A program made the position numbers and the translations under genes. Shown here piece by piece: positions 1-8,231 of a stretch of DNA of 57,918 bases (positions within the stretch are counted from its first letter, which is position 1; each line of letters begins with the position of its first letter). Under the pieces are notes generated by a model. The model was not told where the DNA came from and made no database searches. It saw nothing but the letters and a program-made list of their open reading frames with translations. The stretch comes from Pseudomonadota bacterium (GTDB lineage: Bacteria; Chloroflexota; UBA5177), in the NCBI GenBank assembly GCA_021324655.1, contig JAJPIP010000016.1, positions 1 through 57,918 of the forward strand, read 5' to 3'.

Positions 1-927
1 CTGGTCAGCGTCGCCGCCGCGCTCGGCCCACCGCTCGGCGGCGTGCTGGTCCAGTTCGGCGGCTGGCGCGCGATCTTCGCCGCCAATATCCTGCTGGTCG
101 GGCCGGCTCTCGCCATCGGCTGGCAGGTCTTTCCGCGTGCCGCAGTGCGACGGCAGCACCCACGCTTTGATCTGCTCGGGGCGATTCTCCTCTCGTCCGC
201 TCTGGTGGGGCTCGCGGCGCTTCTCATCCGCCTGCCGAACCAGAGCGCTGTTGTCTCCGCGCTGTGGGGTACCGGCGTCGCCGCGCTCGGTCTCCTCTTC
301 GCCCGCCACGAGCTGGCCGCGGCCGATCCGGTGCTGCAGTTGCGCCTTTTCCGCAACGCAACGTTTGCCGGCGGGAACGCCGCCATCGCGCTCAGCAATC
401 TGGCGATGTACACGACGCTGATCGCCGTCCCCTTGCTGGCAGCGAGGCGAACGCACCTGACGCCGGTCCAGGTCGGACTCCTGCTGGCCGCCATGTCCGC
501 GACCAATGTCCTGGCTGCGCCCCTCGGGGGACGCCTGGCGGACCGACTGGGGCGCCGCCTGCCGACTGTCATCGGTCTCGTCCTGGCCGTGCCGGGACTG
601 GTGGCGCTGGTCGTCGCCGGGGCGCACATCACCATCCCTGTCCTGGCTGGTGGCCTGGCCGTGGCCGGCTTCGGTTTCGGAATGGGCTGGGCGAGTTTGC
701 AGACCGCGGTCATCGAATCCGTCCAGCCGCGCCTGGCCGGCTCCGCCTCCGGGATATTCTCAACCGCGCGCTATCTCGGCAGCATCGTGGGTACCAGCGT
801 CCTGGCCGCGCTCGTCGCCGGCTCGGGGGAACACGATTTCACCCCGATCTTCGCGATGGCAGCCGTCGCTGCCGCGGCGGCCGCCGTCTCCTCTCTCTGG
901 CTGGCCAGCCGGCCGTCAACTGATTGA
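1..927 (+). CDS. MFS drug-exporter-type transporter, C-terminal part (5' end outside window)
   Basis: The reading frame is open from base 1, so the N-terminal half of the protein lies outside the window. The visible 308 residues begin with a motif-C-like stretch (GPPLGGVL, then GGWRAIF), typical of DHA2 (EmrB/QacA) multidrug transporters. About eight hydrophobic membrane segments follow, and an internal loop carries the MFS motif-A-like GGRLADRLGRR. Proteins of this family export drugs or small molecules using the proton gradient across the inner membrane. The substrate cannot be told from sequence. The gene ends at TGA 925-927. The next gene encodes part of a rifampin-phosphotransferase-like enzyme, so the pair could form a drug-resistance neighbourhood, but this is inference only. 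Confidence 0.85.
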   Translation: MVSVAAALGPPLGGVLVQFGGWRAIFAANILLVGPALAIGWQVFPRAAVRRQHPRFDLLGAILLSSALVGLAALLIRLPNQSAVVSALWGTGVAALGLLFARHELAAADPVLQLRLFRNATFAGGNAAIALSNLAMYTTLIAVPLLAARRTHLTPVQVGLLLAAMSATNVLAAPLGGRLADRLGRRLPTVIGLVLAVPGLVALVVAGAHITIPVLAGGLAVAGFGFGMGWASLQTAVIESVQPRLAGSASGIFSTARYLGSIVGTSVLAALVAGSGEHDFTPIFAMAAVAAAAAAVSSLWLASRPSTD

Positions 928-935
928 CGGCTCAA

Positions 936-964
936 TTGCCAATTCCGACCGGCGGGTGTACACT
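936..964 (+). promoter_or_regulatory. Predicted sigma-70-type promoter
   Basis: TTGCCA (936-941) and TACACT (959-964) are separated by 17 bp, a canonical spacing. The predicted start near 971 would give a leader of about 90 nt to the ATG at 1061. The same TACACT -10 box recurs at other promoters in this window. Confidence 0.55.
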
Positions 965-1060
965 GCACTCTCAGTGCCTGATTGCTACGCCCTCATTTTA
1001 TGAACGTCAATATGGCGACAGGCGGGGCAGTAACGATGCAGGCAGAAGGAGCGCCGCCTC

Positions 1061-2776
1061 ATGGAAACGCGTGACCGAGCTCAGCATGCCCCGCCCGGGC
1101 CTGGTGAGACCATTCCAGTCCCACCGGATTTCCCCGTGACCTGGCGGACGGCCGCGGCGGAGAACCTGTTCTGGCAGCGGGATCGTATGCACTTTCCCGA
1201 TCCCTTGCCGCCCCTGGTGACGACCCTCTTTATCGATGAGGTGTTCTCGCAGGCGTTCGGGTATGCCGCAGATGCGCATGCCTTGCCGATCAGCCTGGCG
1301 GCCTGCGCTCAGAACGGCTACTTCTATCAGACGGCTATTCCAAAGGGACACAGCCCGGAGGAGATGGAAGAGCTCGGGGCAAAGGCGCAGGAGGCGCTGG
1401 GTTCCGCCATGGGCCGGCAGCTGGAGCGTTGGAACACCGAGACGCTCCCCGAGGTGCGTGAGCATATCGCCGCCTGGGATCGCATGGACCTGGCGGCCGC
1501 CTCGCCCTCGCAGCTCCGCGCCTATCTGGACGAGACGGTGGAGCGGACGCTGCGTCTGTGGCAGCTCCACTTCCTGACGGTCATTCCGGGTTTCCCCTCG
1601 GTCAGCATCTTTGAGGACATGTGTCGCGATCTCTTCGCGGACGACCCCGAGTTTGTGCCGCATCAATTGATCCAGGGCATCCCCACCAAGATCACCGAGA
1701 TGGGCCTCGCGCTGTGGGGCCTGAGTCGGCAGGCCCGCGAGATGCCCTCGGTGCGACAGATTTTGGAGGAAGAGGCCGCTGCCGACGTGATCCCCGCGTT
1801 GGTGCGGACAGAAGAGGGCCGCGAGTTCCTGGCCGATTTCCACGGGTACCTTGCAAAGTTCGGACAGCGCGGCGATTCGGCGCTGTGCGTGGCCGAGGTG
1901 ACCTGGATCGAAGACCCGACACCGGCGATCAAGATGCTGAAGGACTATGTCGGGCAGGACGATCGTGATTTGCAGGCGGAGGCGGAGGCGCTGGCGACGG
2001 AGCGCGAGGCGGCGATTGCTCTGGCGCGGACGCGGCTGGAGGGTTTCCCCGAGCAGGTGCGTGGCCAGTTTGAGTACCTGCTGGACGCTGCTCAGCAGGG
2101 GATCTACCTCGCCGAGGAGCACAACTACCACATCGACTTCTGCGGCATGTACCGGGTCCGCGTCGTCACGCGCGAGCTGGGACAGCGGCTGGTCGAGGCG
2201 GGCACCATTGAGGACGCCGAGGATGTGTATTTCCTGACACTGGACGAGCTGCGCGCCGCCCTCGACACCTTTGGCGAGAGTGACCTGCGCGCGGCAGTGA
2301 CCGCGCGCCGCGAGGAGCACGCGCGGCAGAGGGCCATGCAACCTCCGCCCGTTCTCGGTGCCATGCCCCCCGGCCCGCCGCCCGATGATCCCCTCAGCCT
2401 CGCCTTCATGAAGTTCTTCGGCGGCCCACCGCAGATCTCGGAGGAGCCGAACACGGTCCAGGGCACAGCCGGGTCGCCGGGTGTCGTGCGCGGCACAGCG
2501 CGCGTCCTGCGCTCACTGGCCGACGCCGACCGGCTGCAGCGCGGCGATATCATCGTCGCCGAGACCACAGCCGTCCCGTGGACGCCGCACTTTGCCACGG
2601 CCGCGGGCATCGTGACCGATACCGGTGGAACGCTCAGCCACTCCGCGGTGACGGCGCGCGAGTACGGCATCCCCGCGGTGGTCGGGGCCACGATTGCCAC
2701 CGCCGTCATCCGCGATGGACAGATGATCGAGGTTGACGGCTTCACCGGCCTCGTTCGCATTCTGGACGCCGTATAG
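1061..2776 (+). CDS. PEP-utilizing swivelling-histidine protein (rifampin phosphotransferase/PEP synthase C-terminal type)
   Basis: This 571-aa protein carries a C-terminal PEP-utilizers mobile domain. Its phosphohistidine motif, TDTGGTLSHSAVTAREYGIP, has the carrier His at about residue 527. The roughly 450 residues before it resemble the middle (rifampin-binding-like) region of rifampin phosphotransferase. The protein has no ATP-grasp domain of its own; that domain is encoded by the next gene after a 56-bp gap. Together the two proteins total about 860 residues, close to the length of one-piece Rph enzymes, which transfer the beta-phosphate of ATP through a histidine to the substrate. The ATG has an AGAAGGA ribosome site 10 nt upstream. 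The substrate is unknown; drug inactivation or PEP synthesis are both possible. Confidence 0.75.
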   Translation: METRDRAQHAPPGPGETIPVPPDFPVTWRTAAAENLFWQRDRMHFPDPLPPLVTTLFIDEVFSQAFGYAADAHALPISLAACAQNGYFYQTAIPKGHSPEEMEELGAKAQEALGSAMGRQLERWNTETLPEVREHIAAWDRMDLAAASPSQLRAYLDETVERTLRLWQLHFLTVIPGFPSVSIFEDMCRDLFADDPEFVPHQLIQGIPTKITEMGLALWGLSRQAREMPSVRQILEEEAAADVIPALVRTEEGREFLADFHGYLAKFGQRGDSALCVAEVTWIEDPTPAIKMLKDYVGQDDRDLQAEAEALATEREAAIALARTRLEGFPEQVRGQFEYLLDAAQQGIYLAEEHNYHIDFCGMYRVRVVTRELGQRLVEAGTIEDAEDVYFLTLDELRAALDTFGESDLRAAVTARREEHARQRAMQPPPVLGAMPPGPPPDDPLSLAFMKFFGGPPQISEEPNTVQGTAGSPGVVRGTARVLRSLADADRLQRGDIIVAETTAVPWTPHFATAAGIVTDTGGTLSHSAVTAREYGIPAVVGATIATAVIRDGQMIEVDGFTGLVRILDAV

Positions 2777-2832
2777 ACCGGCCGCGGGGGAGTGGCGTGC
2801 GCCGCTCCCCCGCCCGGTGCCGGAGGGCACGC

Positions 2833-3702
2833 ATGACGTCAACCATCGACCAGATGGTGCTCTGGCTGGACGAGCCGGGCAGCATCGACGTGGCGCTCGT
2901 GGGGGGCAAAGCAGCCAATCTCAGTGTGCTGGCCGGACGCTTCCCCGTGCCGCCCGGCTTCACCGTGACGACGCCGGCGCTGGCGGGCGGGATGAATGAG
3001 CGCGGGTCTCGACTATCACCGGATCTGCGTGACGCCATCTCGCGGGCCTACGCGGCTCTCGGGGCAGGGCTGGGCTCCGCCCAACCCCCGGTGGCGGTCC
3101 GCTCGTCGGGGGTGGATGAGGACGCGGGCGACGCGGCTTTTGCCGGTCAGTTCGAGACCCTACTCAACATCTCGGGCCCGGAGGCGGTGTGCGAGGCCGT
3201 GGAGGCCTGCTGGGCGTCCGCGCGTTCCGAGCGCGTCGCCGCCTACCGACGCACCCATGGCGGGGGCGACGGAGCGGTTGCCGTGCTGGTGCAATCCCTG
3301 GTGCCGGCCGACAGCGCCGCGGTTGCCTTCAGCGTTAACCCCGTGACCGGAGACCGCGGCGTCGTCGCCGTCAACGCCAATTACGGCCTCGGCGAGAGCA
3401 TCGTCGCCGGCACCGTCACGCCTGATTCGTACCTGGTGCGCAAGTCCGATCTCACCCCGGTGGATGTCCGGATCGGAAGCAAGCAGCGCATGACCGTACG
3501 CACCGCGGGCGGGACACGGGAGGTCGGCGTGCCGGCGCTGCTGCGCTCGGTGGCCGTCCTCGATGACCGGCAGCTCGCGGAGGTTGCGCGCCTGGCCATC
3601 GATCTCGAGGCCGCGATGTGGCGGCCGGTGGACATCGAATGCGCCTACGCCGGGGGAATCCTCTACCTCCTGCAATGCCGCCCGGTTACAACGCTCGGAT
3701 GA
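2833..3702 (+). CDS. PEP synthase/PPDK-type ATP-grasp domain protein
   Basis: This 289-aa protein covers the whole N-terminal ATP-grasp domain of PEP synthase, pyruvate phosphate dikinase and rifampin phosphotransferase, and nothing else. Visible landmarks are GGKAANLSVLA near the start, VAVRSSGVDEDAGDAAFAGQ, the nucleotide-binding segment VLVQSLVPADSAAVAFSVNP, and the closing DIECAY...LLQCRPVT. It should phosphorylate the swivelling histidine of the preceding protein, acting as the missing half of a split enzyme. The ATG at 2833 is preferred over an in-frame ATG at 2797 because GGAGG lies at a good distance upstream and the family similarity begins directly after it. The gene order (His protein first, ATP-grasp second) is the reverse of the domain order in one-piece Rph. 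Confidence 0.8.
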   Translation: MTSTIDQMVLWLDEPGSIDVALVGGKAANLSVLAGRFPVPPGFTVTTPALAGGMNERGSRLSPDLRDAISRAYAALGAGLGSAQPPVAVRSSGVDEDAGDAAFAGQFETLLNISGPEAVCEAVEACWASARSERVAAYRRTHGGGDGAVAVLVQSLVPADSAAVAFSVNPVTGDRGVVAVNANYGLGESIVAGTVTPDSYLVRKSDLTPVDVRIGSKQRMTVRTAGGTREVGVPALLRSVAVLDDRQLAEVARLAIDLEAAMWRPVDIECAYAGGILYLLQCRPVTTLG

Positions 3703-3774
3703 GTTGGTGCGAATGGCATGATCGACGCCGATCGCTCCTGCGCCGGCACGACGTCGCCCCGCAGGCAGACGCTG

Positions 3775-4245
3775 TTATCCGCCGCCGGATTGGAGGGTTT
3801 CCAGTACGTCGTCGGCGTGGCCGTTGGGGCTGACGCCGCGCCAGATGTGGGCGAGCTTCCCCTCCTTATCGATGTGGAACGTGCTGCGCTCCGTGCCCAT
3901 CGCCCTCCGGCCGTAGCTCGTCTTCTCGACCCACGTGCCGTAGGCGCGAGCCACCGTATGGTCCTGGTCGGCCAGCAGCGGGAAGGACAGGCCTTCCTTC
4001 GCGGCAAACTTTCGGTGTGATTCCACTGAATCCGGGCTGACGCCGAGGATGGTGACACCCAGCCGATCGAAGTCGTCCAGCTTCGCACGGAAGCCCTGTG
4101 CCTCGGTCGTTCAGCCGGAGGTGTTGTCCTTCCCGTAGAAATACAGGATGACCTCGTGGCCGCGGAGGTCGCTGAGCGTGATCGGGCCCTGTGTCGATGG
4201 GAGGGTGAAATCGGGAGCCGTATCGCCGGTTTGCACGCGATCCAT
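3775..4245 (-). CDS. bcp: Peroxiredoxin of the BCP/PrxQ family, predicted selenoprotein (in-frame UGA at the peroxidatic position)
   Basis: The frame reads 156 residues from the ATG at 4245 (GGAGAAGG upstream) to TAA at 3775, interrupted only by TGA at 4113-4111. The TGA falls exactly where BCP/PrxQ proteins have the peroxidatic cysteine: KDNTSG, stop codon, TTEAQGFR, matching the family pattern KDNTPGCTTEA. Clear BCP similarity continues in the same frame on both sides (APDFTLPSTQG before; TILGVSPDSVESHRKFA and GVERSTF-like GTERSTFHID after). The simplest reading is selenocysteine at residue 45. The usual resolving cysteine five residues later is Gln, so the protein would act as a 1-Sec type enzyme. 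The family reduces hydrogen and alkyl peroxides. No selenocysteine machinery genes lie in this window. A nonsense mutation is the alternative, but the exact position and downstream hairpin argue against it. Confidence 0.82.
4085..4113 (-). promoter_or_regulatory. SECIS-like hairpin directly after the in-frame UGA
   Basis: On the minus strand, 16 nt after the UGA (4113-4111), a 4-nt loop GCUU begins. The stem pairs G4101-C4098 with G4088-C4085 and G4096-G4095 with C4090-C4089, leaving a single bulged A4097. Bacterial SECIS elements sit within the coding region just after the UGA, with a short apical stem, a bulged base (usually U) and a G at the start of the loop. Spacing and shape fit; the bulge is A rather than U. 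Confidence 0.6.
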
Positions 4246-4272
4246 GTCCTTCTCCGGCAAGAATCTCTGTGC

Positions 4273-4279
4273 TATCCTA
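4273..4279. promoter_or_regulatory. Overlapping divergent -10 boxes between the peroxiredoxin and C39-like genes
   Basis: The 43-bp intergenic gap contains the near-palindrome GCTATCCTAGC. It supplies a -10-like TATCCT on the plus strand (4273-4278, 11 nt before the ATG at 4289) and TAGGAT on the minus strand (4274-4279). The plus-strand transcript would have almost no leader. Confidence 0.4.
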
Positions 4280-4288
4280 GCGGGTTCT

Positions 4289-5305
4289 ATGGCGTTTCGC
4301 TCTCTTGGCCGCGTCGTCTCGGCCGCCGCCGTGGCCGTCGTTTTCCTCGGCCCCGCACATCCCAGCCACGCCGCCTCCGGTCCCGTCATCCTGGCCGGTT
4401 TCCCCACGCTGCGCCAGCAACACACGCTCACCTGCGAGGCATCGGCGGCCAGCATGGGCACGCAGGGCGCGCTCTCGGAGGGGCAGATCATGGCGGTGAT
4501 GCCCCGCAGCCCGGATCCCAATCGCGGCTTCCGCGGCAACCCCGACGGTGAGCAGGGGACCAGGCTGGTGGATTACGGTGTGTACGCCGGCCCCATCCAG
4601 AAGGCGTTGGCCCGCTATGGGTACGACAGCCGCCTCGTCATGGAGGCGACCCGCGGCGACATCGAAGGGGCGATCAACGGCGGACGGCCGGTGGTGGTGT
4701 GGGTCACCTACGCTTTGCAGCACGCCGTTCCCCGGTTGGAGCAGTGGCACGGCCGTCCCTTCGTGCTCGTGCCGCACGAGCACGCCGTCCTGGCGGTGGG
4801 CTATGACGCGCACCACATCGTGGCCAATGATCCCTGGACGGCGAAGCAGGTCCAGTACACCTGGACGGCCTTCGAGCACTCGTGGGATCTCTTCGGCAAT
4901 ATGGCGCTCATCATGGATCCGTGCCCCACGCCGGCGTCCGTGCCCAATCTCGCCGTGCAACACGTGAGCACGGCCGGTGTGACCTGGACATGGGGGGCGG
5001 CTCGCTATGCCGTCCAGTACGATGTAACGGTCCGCGAGGTGAGTCCGGTGAAACGGCTCGTCCAGCACGGACGCCAGACGGCGCGTACCCTCACCCTGGT
5101 CTCCCCGATTGCCGGCGCCTCTTACCGCATAGACGTGCGCGGCGTCGCCGCTTGCGGCATCGCCTCACTGTCGCCGACCCGGCTCTGGGTGACCTTGCCG
5201 GCCCCGCTACCGACACCATCTCCCACGGCCACGGAAGGGACATCCCCCGTCTCCACGTCGACTCCAACACCGTCTCCGGCCACAACTGGCACGCCCACGG
5301 GCTAG
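4289..5305 (+). CDS. Secreted C39-like peptidase family protein
   Basis: The 338-aa protein begins with a signal peptide (hydrophobic core about residues 8-22, AHPSHA-type cleavage region near 28). It continues with a papain-like C39_2 domain: a candidate catalytic Cys49 in TLTCEASAASM, His165 in PHEHAVLAVGYD, and N180-D181 in ANDPW. A fibronectin-like beta domain follows (about 215-300), then a Pro/Thr/Ser-rich tail of the kind often found at cell surfaces. The ATG at 4289 is chosen because the longer upstream frame is antisense to the peroxiredoxin and the signal peptide starts here. The target is unknown. It shares a short divergent promoter region with the peroxiredoxin gene. Confidence 0.75.
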   Translation: MAFRSLGRVVSAAAVAVVFLGPAHPSHAASGPVILAGFPTLRQQHTLTCEASAASMGTQGALSEGQIMAVMPRSPDPNRGFRGNPDGEQGTRLVDYGVYAGPIQKALARYGYDSRLVMEATRGDIEGAINGGRPVVVWVTYALQHAVPRLEQWHGRPFVLVPHEHAVLAVGYDAHHIVANDPWTAKQVQYTWTAFEHSWDLFGNMALIMDPCPTPASVPNLAVQHVSTAGVTWTWGAARYAVQYDVTVREVSPVKRLVQHGRQTARTLTLVSPIAGASYRIDVRGVAACGIASLSPTRLWVTLPAPLPTPSPTATEGTSPVSTSTPTPSPATTGTPTG

Positions 5306-5319
5306 CCTCTGCCCTCTGG

Positions 5320-5325
5320 TAGAAT
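5320..5325 (+). promoter_or_regulatory. Possible -10 box for the glycine cleavage operon
   Basis: TAGAAT lies 51 nt before the chosen gcvT start, just after the preceding gene. No good -35 box is visible. The roughly 45-nt leader is too short for a glycine riboswitch and shows none of its conserved segments. Confidence 0.3.
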
Positions 5326-5375
5326 GATGGGCAATTTTGGCGCCGGTATTGGGATCGCGGCGTCCGGGGACAGAG

Positions 5376-6464
5376 GTGGAGAAGGAGACGCCGCTTTACG
5401 CGGAGCACGTGGAGGCCGGTGCCCGCATGGTGCCGTTTGCCGGCTTTCTCATGCCGCTGCAGTACTCCTCCATCATCGAGGAGCATCGCGCGGTGCGGGA
5501 AGGCATGGGGATGTTCGATCTTTCCCATATGGGGGAGTTGCGCGTCTCCGGGCCTGATGCCGCCGCGGCCGTTGATTATCTGGTCACCAACGACATCGCC
5601 GGACTGGAGCCCGGCCAGATCCGCTATACCCCCATGTGCTATCCCGATGGCGGCATCGTGGATGATCTCCTCGTCTACCGCTTCCCCGATCACCTGATGC
5701 TGATCGTCAACGCGTCCAACATCGAGAAAGACCTCGCCTGGGTGCGTGATCACCTGCGGGGCGATGCCACTGTCGAGAACGAGAGCGACGCGACCGCCCT
5801 CATCGCGGTGCAGGGACCGCGCAGCGTTCCCTTTGTTCAGGATCACACCGACACCGACCTGGCTCCCATTGCGTACTACCATTTCACGCAAGGGACGGTC
5901 GCCGGCCGGCCGGCGGTCATCTCACGCACCGGCTACACCGGTGAGGACGGCGTCGAGTTGTACGTGGCACCGCAGGACGCCGCGCCAGTGTGGGAGACGC
6001 TGTTGGCGGCGGGAGAAGCGCTGGGCCTGAAACGGGTTGGCCTTGGGGCGCGAGACACCCTCCGGCTGGAAGCGGGCTACATGCTGTACGGCAACGATAT
6101 CGATCACAGCACCTCGCCGCTCGAAGCGGGATTGGGGTGGACGGTGAAGCTGGAAAAGGACTTCATCGCGCGCGACGTGCTGGAACGCCAGAAAGAGGAA
6201 GGCGTGCAGCGGCGCATGGTGCAGCTGGAGATGTTGGACCGTGCCATCCCGCGGCCGCATTTCGCCATCTGGCAGGGACCGGGCGATGTTGTTGGATCGA
6301 CGACGAGCGGAACGATGTCGCCGACCTTCAATCGGGGCATTGCCCTGGGCTACGTGGCGCGCGGTGCGGCGAAGGCAGGAACGGACGTGGACGTCGAGGT
6401 ACGCGGTGCTCGCCACCCGGCGCGTATCGTGAAGAAACCACTCTACAAGCGGGAGGCATCCTGA
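5376..6464 (+). CDS. gcvT: Aminomethyltransferase, T-protein of the glycine cleavage system
   Basis: The 362-aa protein matches GcvT along its whole length: ETPLYAEHVEAGARMVPFAGF at the N-terminus, FDLSHMGEL, the substrate-site stretch LEAGYMLYGNDID, and a C-terminal barrel ending near ARIVKKPLYKR. GcvT takes the aminomethyl group from lipoyl-GcvH, transfers the C1 unit to tetrahydrofolate and releases ammonia. A GTG start at 5376 is preferred, because the family's N-terminus begins there. The longer frame opening at TTG 5337 would add 13 residues of no family similarity. It is the first gene of a tight four-gene operon with gcvH 1 bp downstream. Confidence 0.95.
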   Translation: MEKETPLYAEHVEAGARMVPFAGFLMPLQYSSIIEEHRAVREGMGMFDLSHMGELRVSGPDAAAAVDYLVTNDIAGLEPGQIRYTPMCYPDGGIVDDLLVYRFPDHLMLIVNASNIEKDLAWVRDHLRGDATVENESDATALIAVQGPRSVPFVQDHTDTDLAPIAYYHFTQGTVAGRPAVISRTGYTGEDGVELYVAPQDAAPVWETLLAAGEALGLKRVGLGARDTLRLEAGYMLYGNDIDHSTSPLEAGLGWTVKLEKDFIARDVLERQKEEGVQRRMVQLEMLDRAIPRPHFAIWQGPGDVVGSTTSGTMSPTFNRGIALGYVARGAAKAGTDVDVEVRGARHPARIVKKPLYKREAS

Positions 6465-6465
6465 C

Positions 6466-6852
6466 ATGGCGGATTTTCCGGACGATCTACGCTACACGAC
6501 GTCGGACGAGTGGGTGCGCCTGGAGGGAGACGAGATGGTGTCCGGTATTACCGCCTACGCGGCTGAGCAGCTGGGTGATATCGTCTACGTCAAGCTTCCC
6601 GAGGCGGGGCAACAGATCGAGCAGAGCGAACCGTACGGTGAGATCGAATCGGTGAAAGCGGTGTCCGATCTGAAGGCCCCCCTGTCGGGCGAGGTCACGG
6701 TCGTCAATGCCGACCTCGATCAGAACCCCGCCGTCATCAACGACGACCCATACGGTCAGGGCTGGATCTTCCGTTTCCGGCCATCGAACCCCGGCCAATA
6801 CGACTCACTGTTGACCGCAGAGGCGTACGAGGCGAAAACGAAAGAAGGATAG
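6466..6852 (+). CDS. gcvH: Glycine cleavage H-protein (lipoyl carrier)
   Basis: This 128-aa protein is a standard H-protein. It has the lipoyl domain with the modified lysine in GEIESVKAVSDL (Lys64), preceded by ITAYAAEQLGDIVYVKLPEAG and followed by the usual NADLDQNPAVINDDPYGQGW. The lipoyl arm shuttles the aminomethyl intermediate from the P-protein to GcvT and is reoxidised by lipoamide dehydrogenase, which is not in this window. The ATG is 1 nt after the gcvT stop and gcvPA begins 2 nt after its own stop, so translation is probably coupled. Confidence 0.97.
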   Translation: MADFPDDLRYTTSDEWVRLEGDEMVSGITAYAAEQLGDIVYVKLPEAGQQIEQSEPYGEIESVKAVSDLKAPLSGEVTVVNADLDQNPAVINDDPYGQGWIFRFRPSNPGQYDSLLTAEAYEAKTKEG

Positions 6853-6854
6853 TT

Positions 6855-8231
6855 GTGTCATATCTGCCCCATACCCCTGCGGAGCGCGAGGAGATGCTCC
6901 GCGCCATCGGCGTGCCGAGCGTCGAGGATCTCTTTGCCAACATCCCGGAGCACCTGCGGGGCACGTTACCGATTCCCGATGCGCTGAGCGAGATGGAGAC
7001 ACTCCAGCTCGTCCAGGCCCTGGCCGCCGAGAACCTCAATCTAGCCGGCCGCCCGGCCTTCCTGGGGGCCGGTGCCTATCGGCACTACATCCCGGCGGCC
7101 GTCCCGGCGATCACCGGACGCTCCGAGTTCTATACCGCCTATACCCCGTACCAGCCGGAGCTCAGTCAGGGCACGCTGCAGGTGATCTACGAGTATCAGT
7201 CGATGATCGCCGAGTTGACCGGCCTCGACGTCGCCAATGCCTCCCTCTACGACGCGGCAACCGGCGTCACCGAGGCCTGCACCATTGCGATCAACGCCAC
7301 GGGACGCAGCACGATCGCCACCGTCGGCGGCCTGAATCCCCAGTACGCGCGTGTGCTGCGGACCTATCTCCATCAGGAGGGCTTCAATCTCCTCGAGATT
7401 CCGGAAGAGTGGGTCCTCGATCCCGAGCAGGTGGCCGCGGCGCTCGACGAAAGTGTGGCGGGGCTGGTGGTCCAGTCACCCAATCTCTTCGGTTCCATCG
7501 AGCCCATGGCGGATCTGGCGGCGGCCGCGCACGATGCCGGCGCCCTCTTTATCGCCGTCAGTAATCCGCTCTCGCTGGCGATTCTCGCGCCGCCCGGTGA
7601 CGTCGGCGCCGACGTGGCGGTCGGCTGCGGGCAGCCGTTCGGCATTCCCCTCCAGTACGGGGGTCCCTATCTTGGAATCATCGCGGCCCGCGCCGGGCTG
7701 GCGCGTCAGCTCCCGGGGCGAATTTGCGGCGCCACGGTTGACGGTGAGGGACGGCGCGGCTACGTCCTGACGCTGCAGGCGCGCGAGCAGCACATTCGCC
7801 GTGAGAAGGCCACCTCCAACATCTGCACCAATCATCAACTGATGGCGCTGGCCGCGACCGTCTATCTCTCGCTGCTCGGCAAGCAGGGACTGCCCGAGCT
7901 GGCGACGCTGTGCGCCCAGAAGGCACACTACGCGGCACGACGCATCGCCGCCATTCCCGGCTTCGCCCTGGCCTCCGACGCCCCCTTCGTGAATGAGTTC
8001 ACGGTGCGCACGCCGGTCCCGGCGGCGGAGGTCAACCGTTACCTGCTGCGGCGTGAGATCATCGGCGGCTTCGATCTGGGACGTGTCGATCCTGCCCTGC
8101 AGAACTACCTGGTCCTCGCCTTCACCGAATTGAACACGCGGCAGCAGATCGACGATCTGGTGTCGACGCTGGAGAGCCTGCAGCCGGAAGTGGCCGTCGA
8201 GGCGCTGCAGAGCGCGGGGGGTGTGGCGTGA
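6855..8231 (+). CDS. gcvPA: Glycine dehydrogenase (decarboxylating) subunit 1
   Basis: This 458-aa protein is the alpha subunit of the two-subunit P-protein. Typical segments are [15 protein letters not shown] at the start, the [16 protein letters not shown] region, [16 protein letters not shown], and the C-terminal [20 protein letters not shown]. With GcvPB it forms the PLP enzyme that decarboxylates glycine and loads the aminomethyl group onto lipoyl-GcvH. The GTG start at 6855 has AAGAAGGA just upstream. The catalytic lysine is on the other subunit, as expected. The 3' end overlaps gcvPB by GTGA. Confidence 0.95.
   Translation: MSYLPHTPAEREEMLRAIGVPSVEDLFANIPEHLRGTLPIPDALSEMETLQLVQALAAENLNLAGRPAFLGAGAYRHYIPAAVPAITGRSEFYTAYTPYQPELSQGTLQVIYEYQSMIAELTGLDVANASLYDAATGVTEACTIAINATGRSTIATVGGLNPQYARVLRTYLHQEGFNLLEIPEEWVLDPEQVAAALDESVAGLVVQSPNLFGSIEPMADLAAAAHDAGALFIAVSNPLSLAILAPPGDVGADVAVGCGQPFGIPLQYGGPYLGIIAARAGLARQLPGRICGATVDGEGRRGYVLTLQAREQHIRREKATSNICTNHQLMALAATVYLSLLGKQGLPELATLCAQKAHYAARRIAAIPGFALASDAPFVNEFTVRTPVPAAEVNRYLLRREIIGGFDLGRVDPALQNYLVLAFTELNTRQQIDDLVSTLESLQPEVAVEALQSAGGVA

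Noticed and set aside
4111-4113. Treating the peroxiredoxin as two separate ORFs or a nonsense-mutated pseudogene
   Set aside because: The TGA replaces exactly the catalytic cysteine, the frame and family similarity are unbroken on both sides, and a SECIS-like hairpin follows.
5306-5375. Glycine riboswitch upstream of the gcv operon
   Set aside because: The gap is only 70 bp and lacks the conserved riboswitch segments.
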